64,000 nt of DNA, from positions 124,001 to 188,000 of the forward strand of contig NZ_JAVFVT010000005.1 of NCBI RefSeq assembly GCF_030929555.1, written 5' to 3'. Numbering within the stretch: position 1 is the stretch's first letter; each line of letters opens with the position of its first letter. The notes beneath the pieces are model-generated. The model saw only the letters and a program-made list of their open reading frames with translations. It made no database searches and was not told where the DNA came from. The stretch comes from Paenibacillus sp. LHD-117. GTDB taxonomy: Bacteria; Bacillota; Bacilli; Paenibacillales; Paenibacillaceae. Positions 1 through 8,114 of this stretch are shown in pieces. A program made the position numbers and the translations under genes.

Positions 1-298
1 GCCCGGGGTCCGCCAGCGGATTCTGCATGACGGCTTGAAGCAGCGCGCCAGACGCCGCCAGATTGGCTCCGATGATCAGCGCGAGCGTCACTCTGGGAAT
101 CCGGATATCCCAAAGAATCGTTGTCGCTCTGTCATCGCCTAGTCCGATCACCGTCATGAACGTCTCCATCGGGAAGAACCGGACGCTGCCGATGCCGATG
201 GCGGTAACCGCCGCCATCAGTAGCAGCAAGGCCGCCGCCGCGATCAGCACGATTCTGCCCTTCCCTCTTTTCCCTTCCGCCAGCTCGCCCCGTCCCAT
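1..298 (-). CDS. FecCD-type iron/siderophore ABC transporter permease (partial, N-terminal part)
   Basis: Only the first 99 codons lie in the window; the rest continues past position 1. The start reads MGRGELAEGK, followed by a basic segment, a hydrophobic helix (IVLIAAAALLLLMAAVTAIGI), and the family motif IRIPRVTLALIIGANLAASGALLQAVMQNPLADPG, given here only to name its key parts: the R-x-P-R and the G-x-x-L-x-x-x-G-x-x-x-Q-x-x-x-x-NPLA-P signature of BtuC/FecCD permeases. The ATG is 2 nt after the stop of the upstream binding protein, so the two are translated from one Fur-controlled message. Its role is membrane passage of ferric siderophore, heme or cobalamin. Confidence 0.93.
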   Translation of the reverse strand, partial: MGRGELAEGKRGKGRIVLIAAAALLLLMAAVTAIGIGSVRFFPMETFMTVIGLGDDRATTILWDIRIPRVTLALIIGANLAASGALLQAVMQNPLADPG

Positions 299-300
299 CA

Positions 301-1320
301 TTATTCGTACAGGATGCCGGCTAGCTCATTGTAGGCGGATACCGCTTTCGGCAGCGACGCGATACCGAATAGGCCGTAATCGAGCGCGATCAGCTTATCG
401 TTCTTGAAGGCGTTCAGCTTATCCCAGGCGCCGCCGTTCTTCACGTCTTCCTCCAGCTTCTTGGCTACGGCTTCCGGATCGCCGTGCGCGACCAACAGGA
501 TGATATCCGGGTTCGCCGTGACTACGCTCTCCATATCGAGCGGCGTGTATGTCTCCGTCAATTTCAGCACGTCGGATACGACGTTTTTGCCGCCAAGGTT
601 TTTTACCAGGCTGCCCACGTAAGTATTCTCATTCATGAACATCAACGATTCGGCGGAGCCGAACAGAACGAGCACGCTTGGCGCCGTTTTGCCTTCCACC
701 GCGGCCATGGCGGCTTTCTCGTCCTCGTTGAACTTCTTGATGAGGGCATCCGCTTCCGCTTCCTTCTTGAGCAAGCGGCCCAATACGACCGTGGACAGCT
801 TCAGTTCATCGAGCGAGTCTGCCGGCAGGTACGCCGTCGGCAACTTCGCGGCCGAGAATTGTTTCTCGAGGTTTTCTTTGATCGAGGCCGGCCCGATGAC
901 CGCATCCGGCTGCAAACCCGCGATCACCTCCAGATCCGGCTGATGCGAGGAGCCCACGCGCGGCAGCGCGTCGAACGCGGCCGGCAGCTTGCTGCTCGTG
1001 ACCGGCACGCCGGCAGGCGCCACGCCTAGCGCATCGAACAGCTCGGTCAGCGCGACGGACATGGCGATCAGCTTCGTCGGCTCTTGGTTCTTGAACTGCG
1101 CCAGCAGCTCCTCGACTTGCGCTTCGTCCACCAGGTTTTCCGCCGGCGCTTCCGTTGCCGCAGGCTGCTCCGTTGCCTCCGCCGTAGCTTCGGCCGTCGG
1201 CGATGGGGAAGCCGCCTGCTCATTGCCTCCGTTGCCGCCGTTATTGCCGCATGCCGCGGTTAATGCGACGATGACCGCGATCATCGTTAATTTCCAGCTC
1301 ATCAACTTCAACTTCTTCAT
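301..1320 (-). CDS. Iron/heme ABC transporter substrate-binding lipoprotein (IsdE/FecB-like)
   Basis: A 339-residue lipoprotein. The start at 1320 (MKKLKLMSWK) is preferred over the longer frame because a GGGGG ribosome site sits 7 nt upstream and the upstream A/T-rich segment is operator DNA. A signal helix ends in a lipobox (LTAAC), then a Gly/Asn and Pro/Ala/Glu/Thr-rich linker to about residue 75. The TroA-like fold follows, with family landmarks such as L-x-E-V-I-A-x-L-x-P-D-A-V and N-P-D-I-I-L-L. It overlaps functionally with the permease gene 2 nt downstream. The ligand cannot be told from sequence; IsdE-like heme or siderophore is most likely given the paired Fur boxes in front. Confidence 0.9.
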   Translation of the reverse strand: MKKLKLMSWKLTMIAVIVALTAACGNNGGNGGNEQAASPSPTAEATAEATEQPAATEAPAENLVDEAQVEELLAQFKNQEPTKLIAMSVALTELFDALGVAPAGVPVTSSKLPAAFDALPRVGSSHQPDLEVIAGLQPDAVIGPASIKENLEKQFSAAKLPTAYLPADSLDELKLSTVVLGRLLKKEAEADALIKKFNEDEKAAMAAVEGKTAPSVLVLFGSAESLMFMNENTYVGSLVKNLGGKNVVSDVLKLTETYTPLDMESVVTANPDIILLVAHGDPEAVAKKLEEDVKNGGAWDKLNAFKNDKLIALDYGLFGIASLPKAVSAYNELAGILYE

Positions 1321-1349
1321 TGTTATGCCCCCAATAGAGTAATTAATAA

Positions 1350-1364
1350 TGATAACCGTTATCA
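1350..1364 (-). promoter_or_regulatory. Fur box 1 (7-1-7 palindrome)
   Basis: TGATAACCGTTATCA is a perfect 7-1-7 inverted repeat and matches the Bacillus Fur consensus TGATAATNATTATCA at all but two positions. It lies 30 nt upstream of the iron-binding lipoprotein start. Confidence 0.85.
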
Positions 1365-1376
1365 TTATAACGATAT

Positions 1377-1391
1377 TGATTATTATTATCA
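1377..1391 (-). promoter_or_regulatory. Fur box 2 (7-1-7 palindrome)
   Basis: TGATTATTATTATCA differs from the Fur consensus at one position. Its centre is 27 bp from the first box, so two Fur dimers could cover the promoter of the iron uptake operon. Confidence 0.8.
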
Positions 1392-1442
1392 ATAAGAATT
1401 TTATATGCTATTTTTTTATATATTGATCTTTATACAAACAGC

Positions 1443-1488
1443 AAAGGCCGGCAGTCGCTTCCAGAGCGGGAACTGCCGGACCTTTTTT
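1443..1488. terminator. Bidirectional terminator hairpin
   Basis: AAAGGCCGGCAGT pairs with ACTGCCGGACCTTT across a 16-nt loop, with one bulged base. The T-run is on the plus-strand side; the minus side has only a short T-rich tail. It sits after the EamA transporter gene and isolates it from the iron operon. Confidence 0.7.
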
Positions 1489-1501
1489 ATGTCATGCAGG
1501 A

Positions 1502-2446
1502 TTAACGCTCACGCTGGCCGATACGAGGCCTAACGACCACATTCGTTCCAATGACTCCGGCAATGATGAGCACGGAACCAACAAGGTGGAACCATGTGAA
1601 TGATTCGCCGAGTATGCTTGCTCCTGCCGCGATGGATACGACGGTCGACAGGTTCATGAACACCGCCATTTTCGAAGCTTCGATCTGGGATAGGATGTAG
1701 CTGCCCATCAACGCGGTACCAAGCTGGACGATGCCCAGGAAGAGGATCAAAGAGAGGAACGTACCGCTCGCCAGCGGTGAGACCAAGTCGCCAAGCGTGC
1801 CTCTAGATCCATGCTTAATTAGAGAGATTACGAGAGCCGTTGCGAATCCGACGGCCACCATGAAATAAGCGATCTCGATCGGGCTGAAATGTCTGGAGAT
1901 GGATCTGGCCAGCACGCTGTATGCCGCAAAGGTCAAGCCCGCTAGAAGCAGCAGAAGAATGCCTGACAGATTCGAGAAGTCCAAGCTGCTTCCCTTCATG
2001 ATGAAGATGAATACAACTCCGAAAACGGAAAGGAGCGTAGACAGCTTCTGTGTCCGGGTAATCGCTTCCTTCAAAAACGCCGACGCCAGCACCATCGTAA
2101 TGACCGGCGTAAAGGCATTAATAATTCCCCCTTCTACGGAGCTGGCGTGATTCAATCCGAATACTTGCAACGTGAAATAACCGACCGGGTACATCGTTGC
2201 CAGCAATAGCAGCTTAAGAAGCGGCTTGCCGCGGTACTTCAGCTTCACCAAGCGAAACGCCACAGGTATCGACAGGATCATAAACGCTGCGGCAAACCGG
2301 AAAGTTAGCGTATCGAAGGGGTTCGCGTAGTCGAGGGTTAGCTTAACAATCAAGAAAGAAACGCCGATTACACTGGCGTTGATGACGGCCAGCAAATAAG
2401 CGAGCTTCACCCCTTTGGAATAAATAGCAGTAGCGGTATTAGACAT
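1502..2446 (-). CDS. DMT superfamily transporter with two EamA domains
   Basis: A 314-residue inner-membrane protein with about ten hydrophobic helices arranged as two EamA repeats, the usual size for a drug/metabolite exporter. The start at 2446 (MSNTATAIY) is chosen because GGAGGTG lies 7-8 nt upstream; the longer frame start at 2464 would place that ribosome site inside the gene. Upstream at 2581 is a copy of the palindrome found in front of the neighbouring TetR gene, so this exporter is probably the TetR target. The substrate is unknown. Confidence 0.9.
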   Translation of the reverse strand: MSNTATAIYSKGVKLAYLLAVINASVIGVSFLIVKLTLDYANPFDTLTFRFAAAFMILSIPVAFRLVKLKYRGKPLLKLLLLATMYPVGYFTLQVFGLNHASSVEGGIINAFTPVITMVLASAFLKEAITRTQKLSTLLSVFGVVFIFIMKGSSLDFSNLSGILLLLLAGLTFAAYSVLARSISRHFSPIEIAYFMVAVGFATALVISLIKHGSRGTLGDLVSPLASGTFLSLILFLGIVQLGTALMGSYILSQIEASKMAVFMNLSTVVSIAAGASILGESFTWFHLVGSVLIIAGVIGTNVVVRPRIGQRER

Positions 2447-2580
2447 GGAACAGCACCTCCACATCCACTTGCTTCCTGCATACCCGCATGTTTTTATTCA
2501 AAATCATCTCACTCATCCTCTCCTCTAAAATATTTCAAGCGGCCTGACGCCAATTTTCAATTATTCTAATCGCTGCCGAC

Positions 2581-2598
2581 TGTCAGTACTGACTGACA
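2581..2598 (-). promoter_or_regulatory. TetR operator copy in front of the EamA exporter
   Basis: TGTCAGTACTGACTGACA has the same 7-bp arms (TGTCAGT / ACTGACA) and 4-bp spacer as the operator upstream of the TetR gene. It lies between the TetR stop and the exporter start. Confidence 0.75.
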
Positions 2599-2616
2599 TT
2601 TATGTCGTAAAAATAG

Positions 2617-3204
2617 CTAGGGGGTCAAAGCCCTAGCAAATAGTTTCACGCTTTCCTTCATGAATGGCTCAAGCTCCATATTGGGATAGTTCTTCCCAGC
2701 GTTCAAATCATTCATAAAGGCGCCATATTGAGACATCATAAACGTGAAAGCCTCTATTCTCGGATTGCCTCGAATCATCTTCCCCTTGTCACCCATGGCG
2801 ATAAAATAATTCGTAAGAAACTCAAGCAGCTGCAGCGGGTGCTGCCGTGTCCGTTCTTTGAATCCAGGCAATCTGGACTCATCCTTCGCGCTGATCTGGA
2901 TCAGCTTCCGGTTGCGATTCATCGTCGTATGGTAGGTTCTGCATATCGTAAGCAGGTCTTCCTCCAGCTCCCACACGAGCTTCTCTTCGAACAGCTTTCT
3001 CATTTCCTCTGCGTAATGATACCGGTCGAACGCCGCCTCTAGGAGATTCTGCTTGCTCTGAAAATGGCGAAACAACGTCTTCTCGCTTAGCCCCGCAGCA
3101 GCCGCGATCTCCTGCGTGGTTACGCCGTTGTAGCCTCTCTCCGAGATTAGATTGATTGCAGCGAGCAATAGTCTGTCACTGCTCCCCAGCTTGCTGTCAT
3201 CCAT
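2617..3204 (-). CDS. TetR/AcrR family transcriptional repressor
   Basis: A 195-residue regulator with an N-terminal TetR helix-turn-helix (about residues 10-56): GYNGVTTQEIAAAAGLSEKT, then LFRHFQSK. The C-terminal ligand domain is not diagnostic. The ATG at 3204 follows AAGGAAGG by about 10 nt. Palindromes at 3229-3248 and 2581-2598 suggest that it represses itself and the downstream EamA exporter, a typical drug- or metabolite-responsive efflux unit. Confidence 0.9.
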   Translation of the reverse strand: MDDSKLGSSDRLLLAAINLISERGYNGVTTQEIAAAAGLSEKTLFRHFQSKQNLLEAAFDRYHYAEEMRKLFEEKLVWELEEDLLTICRTYHTTMNRNRKLIQISAKDESRLPGFKERTRQHPLQLLEFLTNYFIAMGDKGKMIRGNPRIEAFTFMMSQYGAFMNDLNAGKNYPNMELEPFMKESVKLFARALTP

Positions 3205-3228
3205 AGGCCATGAACCTTCCTTAAAGCA

Positions 3229-3248
3229 ATGTCAGTGATCACTGACAT
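3229..3248 (-). promoter_or_regulatory. TetR autoregulatory operator (perfect 20-bp palindrome)
   Basis: ATGTCAGTGATCACTGACAT is a perfect palindrome, placed just downstream of the -10 of the TetR promoter where bound repressor would block initiation. Confidence 0.85.
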
Positions 3249-3249
3249 C

Positions 3250-3278
3250 ATAGTATATCAGTCTTAGCCAACTGTCAA
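3250..3278 (-). promoter_or_regulatory. SigA-type promoter of the TetR gene
   Basis: On the minus strand TTGACA (3278-3273) is followed after 15 bp by TATACT or after 17 bp by TACTAT. The operator begins directly after it. Confidence 0.6.
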
Positions 3279-3291
3279 GTGACGTACAGGC

Positions 3292-3324
3292 AAAATAAAA
3301 AGCGAGGCCGAAGCCCCGCTCTTT
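3292..3324 (-). terminator. Rho-independent terminator of the Bax-inhibitor-like gene
   Basis: Read on the minus strand, AGCGGGGC-TTCG-GCCTCGCT is followed by TTTTATTTT. It ends the gene that stops at 3337. Confidence 0.8.
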
Positions 3325-3336
3325 TGTATTTGCCTA

Positions 3337-4080
3337 TTAGTCTCTGCTTGCCAGCTTCGATAGCAGACGAAGAATCTCGATGTACAGCCATACGAGCGTC
3401 ACCATCAGGCCGAACGCGCCGTACCACTCCATGTACTTCGGTGCGCCTTGCTGCGCGCCGGCTTCGATGAAGTCGAAGTCCAACACGAGATTCAGCGCCG
3501 CAATGATGACAATGACGACGGAGATGCCGATGCCGATCCAGTTGCTCTCGTGCAGATAAGGAATCGTGACTCCGAAAAACCCGAGCACGAAGCTCATCAA
3601 GTAAAGCAGCATAACGCCCATCGTAGCCGCGAAAACGCCAAGCTTGAAGTTTTTGGTCGCTTGGATGATTCTGAAACGGTAGGCGACGAGCAGCGCGATG
3701 AACACGCACATCGTCAGAGCCGATGCCTGAAGCGTAATGCCGTTGTACAAGCTTTCGAATTGCGCGGAGATCGCGCCCAGGAACAAGCCTTCGCAAGCCG
3801 CATAGATCGGCACCAGGAAGGGAGCCGCTTTCGGCACGAAGCTAATAATCAACGCAAGAACGAAACCCGCGATCGCGCCGCCGATGGCCAGCGCCATGAC
3901 GTTCGCCTGTCCGTTCGCGTACATGCTCCAAGACGCGAACGCGCCGCCGAGCAGAATCGCGAGCGCGATGAACATTTTGTTGACCGTTCCTTCGATCGTC
4001 ATCCGGTCTTGTCCGGTATGAAGGCCCGTCCTCTCGAATGTCGAATCCTTTAACGTGGGGTTGCCGCTGCGTCCAATCAC
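3337..4080 (-). CDS. Bax inhibitor-1 (BI-1/YccA-YetJ) family membrane protein
   Basis: A 247-residue protein with seven predicted hydrophobic helices from about residue 35 to the end, the size and layout of BI-1 family pH-dependent calcium-leak proteins such as YetJ. Family-like segments are the second helix region (MALAIGGAIAGFVLALI) and the conserved LNLVLDFDFIE stretch before the last helices. Translation starts at GTG 4080, with GAGGTG 7 nt upstream; an out-of-frame ATG lies 4 nt before it. It is monocistronic, with its own terminator. Confidence 0.88.
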   Translation of the reverse strand: MIGRSGNPTLKDSTFERTGLHTGQDRMTIEGTVNKMFIALAILLGGAFASWSMYANGQANVMALAIGGAIAGFVLALIISFVPKAAPFLVPIYAACEGLFLGAISAQFESLYNGITLQASALTMCVFIALLVAYRFRIIQATKNFKLGVFAATMGVMLLYLMSFVLGFFGVTIPYLHESNWIGIGISVVIVIIAALNLVLDFDFIEAGAQQGAPKYMEWYGAFGLMVTLVWLYIEILRLLSKLASRD

Positions 4081-4292
4081 GCATAATCACCTCTTCGGAT
4101 AGATTAGTCCTATCGTATCATATTCTTACATTTCTGACATCATGTTCGCGTTAAACGCTTACCCGGAAAAAAAGACCTTTTCTTCGGTCGTTCTCTATTA
4201 TCCATCAGTATTTCTATCGATGACCTCCCCGCATACATTGCCAGCACGTGCTGGAAGCCTAACGTCACGACCCTTTGTTTGCTTTACATGCT

Positions 4293-4904
4293 TTATACCT
4301 TCTCCTTAACTCGATGACTGCTCTCGTTGTGGTCTTGCGTGAAATGTACCTCGCCCGGCTTCATCGACTCGATGCGCGCCAGGGAATGCACACGGACGTT
4401 CTTCGCCTCCAGCAGGCCTCTCCCTTCCTGGAAGCTCTTCTCGATGACGGCGCCTACGCCTATCAGCTCTGCGCCGGATTCACGGACGATATCCACTAGG
4501 CCGATGAGAGCCGCGCCCGTCGCGAGGAAGTCGTCGACAATCAGCACCTTGTCGCCCGGCCCCAAATAACGCTGGTCTACGGTCACCTGATACGTCTCGC
4601 CGCGTGTGAACGAATGGACGGGCGCCGAATATACGCTGCCGGACTGCGTTACGGCTTTTTTCTTCTTCGCGTAGACGAACGGCACTTGCAGCGCGATGCC
4701 CGCCGCCATGGCGAATTGGATGCCGCTCGCTTCGATCGTCAGCACCTTCGTAATTTTCTCTCCGGCGAACGCGCGCGCGAACTCCCGTCCCGTCGCCAGC
4801 GCCAGCTCCGTATCGACTTGATGATTCAAGAAGGCATCCACCTTCAACACCGTCTCGGACAGAATGGCCCCTTCCTGCCGTATGCGCTCTTCAAGCTCTT
4901 TCAT
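4293..4904 (-). CDS. xpt: Xanthine phosphoribosyltransferase
   Basis: A 203-residue cytoplasmic purine-salvage enzyme that converts xanthine and PRPP to XMP. It aligns along its length with Bacillus Xpt: MKELEERIRQEGAILS at the start, VLKVDAFLNHQ, the PRPP loop VLIVDDFLATG, IEKSFQEGR, and a C-terminal SLARIESM. The start at 4904 is set by that homology; the longer frame adds 22 residues with no counterpart. The ribosome site (GGGAAG) is modest. No purine riboswitch is visible in the roughly 110-nt leader, although Firmicute xpt genes often have one. No xanthine permease gene follows. Confidence 0.93.
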   Translation of the reverse strand: MKELEERIRQEGAILSETVLKVDAFLNHQVDTELALATGREFARAFAGEKITKVLTIEASGIQFAMAAGIALQVPFVYAKKKKAVTQSGSVYSAPVHSFTRGETYQVTVDQRYLGPGDKVLIVDDFLATGAALIGLVDIVRESGAELIGVGAVIEKSFQEGRGLLEAKNVRVHSLARIESMKPGEVHFTQDHNESSHRVKEKV

Positions 4905-4937
4905 CTTCTTCCCGTTCCCCCATCTGCTGTGAAATTG

Positions 4938-4990
4938 AAAAAGGACAGTCTTCCTTGAGCTCGTACTCACTCAAGTGAAGCCTGTCCTTT
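4938..4990 (-). terminator. Long hairpin between fucosidase and xpt (terminator or attenuator)
   Basis: On the minus strand AAAGGACAG, CTTGAG, CTCAAG and CTGTCCTTTTT form a long interrupted stem with a T-tail. It lies 28 nt after the fucosidase stop and so probably ends that operon. Little room is left for an xpt promoter downstream of it, so it could also act as an attenuator in the xpt leader. Confidence 0.65.
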
Positions 4991-5017
4991 CGAAATGTTA
5001 TCCTGATGAGTTCTATT

Positions 5018-6451
5018 CTATTGTACCTTTGTAAGGGTACACACTCTGTGCGGCAGTTTCAAGTGGGAAATTATTTGCATCCGGAATACATCGGCATATG
5101 GCGTCCCCTGCGTTGTCCGAGACAAAACAGTAATTCGGAGCTTGCCTTCGTCGATAGCTTCCGTCTTCACTTCGCCTTCATCGCTTATCAGGGAAGCGGA
5201 CAACACCTCTCCGAAATACGGCAGGATGAAGGAATCGCGAACCTCGGACGAATCGTCCGGATACAGATAGAACGCATAAACCGTATTGCCTTTTCTAGTA
5301 TACGCCATGCCGTCCGCCAAATAAGGCGCGCATTCGCGGGTGCCGTATACCGCTTCGCCGTTCCGCTTCAGGAATGCGCCGAGCTCCCGCAGCGCAGCCA
5401 TACCTTTGGCCGGAAGCCTGCCGTCAGGCTGCGGCGCAATGTTCAAAGCCAAGTTACCGCCTTTGGCGATTATGTTAATGAGCAAGTGGACGAGCTGTCT
5501 CGGCGACTTGAAATCATCGTCGTAATTGAATGAGAAGCGCTGGCCGACCGTGACGCAGCTCTCCCAAGGAACAAGAATCGGCTCATCCGGCACCGTTTGC
5601 TCCGGCGTAATGAAATTTTCATAAGGGCCGCCGACGGTACGGTCTACCGCCATCAGATGCGGCTGCGTCGTCTCGCGGATACGTTCGACAATCTCTCCGA
5701 TTCGAATATCCTGCCCTTTGTTATCCGGGTGAACCCAGCCGCCATCCAGCCACAGCGCTTCGATCCGGCCGTAATTCGTCATGATCTCCGTTATTTGCCG
5801 ATGCGACATCTGGACAAACTTCTCCCATAACTCAAGATGCTCCGTCACGTCGTAATTAACGTTGCGATCCGTCTTGCCATCCGGCGAAGCGAAGTCGGGC
5901 GACCAATAATACGGCGTATGCCAGTCCGGCTTGGAGAAGTACGCATGGATATCCATGCCCCGGTCCCGGAACGCATCGAACAAGTGCCGGCATATATCGG
6001 CGTAACGGTGCGAGCTGAACGGCGTATTCGGGCTTGTCACTTTGTAATCCGTCGTTTCGGTGTCCCACATGCAGAATCCGTCATGATGCTTCGTCGTGAA
6101 CAGCAAGTACTGGAACCCGCATTCCTTCGCAAGATCCGCCCAAGCTTCCGGCTGAAACCGGATCGGATTAAACGTCGTTCTCAAATTCCGGTATTGCCGC
6201 CGAAACTCGTTCATGTCGTCGGTCCAGTCGACATCCTTCTTCGACCAGGCGGCGCTGTCGTCGGACATGCACCAGGATTCGTAGATGCCCAATTGGCATG
6301 CAGGCGACCAATGCATCATGAAGCCAAGCTTGTGGTCGCGGAATTTCTCCAGCGCCTCCAATACGTTCGGGTTATCCGGACGCACGTACATATCCTCTGC
6401 CGTATAATCGTGAACGCCGTTGTTCAGCGCGTCTTTTTTTGTTCCCGCCAT
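5018..6451 (-). CDS. Alpha-L-fucosidase, glycoside hydrolase family 29 (cytoplasmic)
   Basis: A 477-residue enzyme that removes terminal alpha-L-fucose. Family 29 landmarks are FMMHWSP near residue 45, the TTKHHDGFCMW motif at 119-129 and ALWLDGGW with the expected nucleophile Asp236. A small C-terminal beta-domain follows. There is no signal peptide, so the substrate must be imported first, consistent with the ABC importer genes just upstream on the same strand. The ATG at 6451 has GAGGAG upstream. It is the last gene of the locus. Confidence 0.9.
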   Translation of the reverse strand: MAGTKKDALNNGVHDYTAEDMYVRPDNPNVLEALEKFRDHKLGFMMHWSPACQLGIYESWCMSDDSAAWSKKDVDWTDDMNEFRRQYRNLRTTFNPIRFQPEAWADLAKECGFQYLLFTTKHHDGFCMWDTETTDYKVTSPNTPFSSHRYADICRHLFDAFRDRGMDIHAYFSKPDWHTPYYWSPDFASPDGKTDRNVNYDVTEHLELWEKFVQMSHRQITEIMTNYGRIEALWLDGGWVHPDNKGQDIRIGEIVERIRETTQPHLMAVDRTVGGPYENFITPEQTVPDEPILVPWESCVTVGQRFSFNYDDDFKSPRQLVHLLINIIAKGGNLALNIAPQPDGRLPAKGMAALRELGAFLKRNGEAVYGTRECAPYLADGMAYTRKGNTVYAFYLYPDDSSEVRDSFILPYFGEVLSASLISDEGEVKTEAIDEGKLRITVLSRTTQGTPYADVFRMQIISHLKLPHRVCTLTKVQ

Positions 6452-6515
6452 TGCCGGTTCTCCTCTCGTGAAGCGAAGCCCCCGATGATACCGGGAGGCT
6501 TCTCAGTTCGATCTA

Positions 6516-8042
6516 TTATTGCGCAGCTTTCCAAGCGTCGTATTGCTTCTGCATCTCCGCCATTACCTTCTCGGAACCGGCAGCTTTCAGCTTCTCGTTA
6601 ACTTTCGGCAAGAACTGCTCCGGATCGATGGAGCCCGTAATGAGAGGCAGTCTTACTTCAGCCGTCACGTTCTGAATCGCGGCAATCTCGGCTTGCACCG
6701 GAGCCGGGTCGAATACGAAGCCGACCAGCGGCGATACTTGCGCTTCGTCGTTAAATTTCTTGAACTGCTCCCACTTGTCGGCCGGGTCCGCTTCTGTCAG
6801 GTAGTTCAAGAAGCCGTTGCCGAATTGGAACCAACCCGTGTTCCAGCGTTCTTTGCGCGCCGGCAAATCTTTGACCACGTTATCGGATACTTTCTCGTAA
6901 TGCACGCCTTCGACACCGTACACGAACAAATTATGGAGATAAACATCGGCATGCAGCATGTTAATGAACATCATCGCTCGTTCCGGATCTTCGGACGTTT
7001 TCGGAATCGTCAGCATAGACCCCATAACGGAGTTTGTTGTGACGATCGGCTTCTCAACCGGATTGTAGCCGACATCAAAGCCAGCGCGGTTCGTCCAAAT
7101 CACCTCTGCTGTCGGAATGCCGCCGGATATGCCGGTCAGCCACTTGCCTGCCTGCTCCTCGTTCTCCGGACGGGCGTAAGTCGCAACGTCAGGTCGGATA
7201 TAACCGGCCTTGTAATAGGCGCGTACGGTCTCCAGCGCTTGCTTCGCTTGCTGCGTCTCCCACAGGCTGACGATCTTCCCGTCCGTCGCCATCGGCTCGT
7301 AGACCATGCCGAACGGAATGTTTTCGTTCATGACGTAATCGAACGGCACATACCACAGCGATTGCTGAGTCGGCTCGATCGGATAGATCGTCGAATCCTT
7401 CTCCTTCAGCTGCTTCAGGACAGGCTCAGCGCTTGCAATCGATGTCACGCCGGATGCGTCGATGCCATGCTGCTTCAGAAGCGGCTCGTTAAAGCGCAAT
7501 ACCCATTGCGAAGCGATTTCCTTCGGATTTTGAACCCCGTAGTTTTGGCCGTTCACCTTAGACAGGTCCAGGAACTTGCTGTACATCGACTTGAGCGCGT
7601 CTTGGCCATGCTTCTCCAGCAGTTCGTTCACCGGATTCAGAGCGCCCTTGGAAGCGAGCGGAACCATATGCTTCGCTTGTGCGAACAAGACGTCGATCTT
7701 CTGGCCGGATGCCAGGAAGACCGGCACTTTCTGCTCGGCTTCGGCCCAAGGCACAAAGTTGATTTTGACTGTCGCATTGATCTTCGGCTGAATGTACTCG
7801 TTCACCTTCTGTTCAATGAGCTCCGTATCTTTCTGCGGATCGCCGAAGAAATACAGCACCAGCTCGTACGGCTTCAATTGATTTTCCGCCGCTTCGCCGG
7901 TCGCTTCAGGCGATGGGGAGCTGCTTGCGCCGGGCTGTCCGTTTTCGTTGTTGTTCTTGCCGCCGCAAGCGCTGAGCACTACGGTCAACAGCAAGATTGC
8001 CGCTAATGAAATCAACCCTCTTTTTTTATTTCTCAGAAACAT
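6516..8042 (-). CDS. Sugar ABC transporter substrate-binding lipoprotein with DUF3502-like C-terminus
   Basis: A 508-residue lipoprotein. The signal helix ends in the lipobox LSACG, then a Ser/Pro/Glu linker. The body is an extracellular solute-binding fold of the large Paenibacillus LipO/YtcQ type; the last 140 or so residues resemble DUF3502, which is restricted to this class of oligosaccharide binders. AGGAGGGT precedes the ATG. It sits between the permease and the fucosidase gene. The inferred ligand is a fucosylated, possibly sulfated oligosaccharide. Confidence 0.88.
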   Translation of the reverse strand: MFLRNKKRGLISLAAILLLTVVLSACGGKNNNENGQPGASSSPSPEATGEAAENQLKPYELVLYFFGDPQKDTELIEQKVNEYIQPKINATVKINFVPWAEAEQKVPVFLASGQKIDVLFAQAKHMVPLASKGALNPVNELLEKHGQDALKSMYSKFLDLSKVNGQNYGVQNPKEIASQWVLRFNEPLLKQHGIDASGVTSIASAEPVLKQLKEKDSTIYPIEPTQQSLWYVPFDYVMNENIPFGMVYEPMATDGKIVSLWETQQAKQALETVRAYYKAGYIRPDVATYARPENEEQAGKWLTGISGGIPTAEVIWTNRAGFDVGYNPVEKPIVTTNSVMGSMLTIPKTSEDPERAMMFINMLHADVYLHNLFVYGVEGVHYEKVSDNVVKDLPARKERWNTGWFQFGNGFLNYLTEADPADKWEQFKKFNDEAQVSPLVGFVFDPAPVQAEIAAIQNVTAEVRLPLITGSIDPEQFLPKVNEKLKAAGSEKVMAEMQKQYDAWKAAQ

Positions 8043-8114
8043 GTTGTACCCTCCTGTATCGTTTGTTTTTATTTAAAGCACCGTTCGCTTGGATGCGCCC
8101 GCCGCGTTAAACAA

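Noticed and set aside
4905..5035. Guanine riboswitch in front of xpt
   Set aside because: The conserved purine-riboswitch segments are missing on inspection.
6519..8006. 495-codon open frame on the plus strand
   Set aside because: It is antisense to the sugar-binding lipoprotein, lacks a ribosome site and shows no family features; GC-rich coding DNA leaves such shadows.
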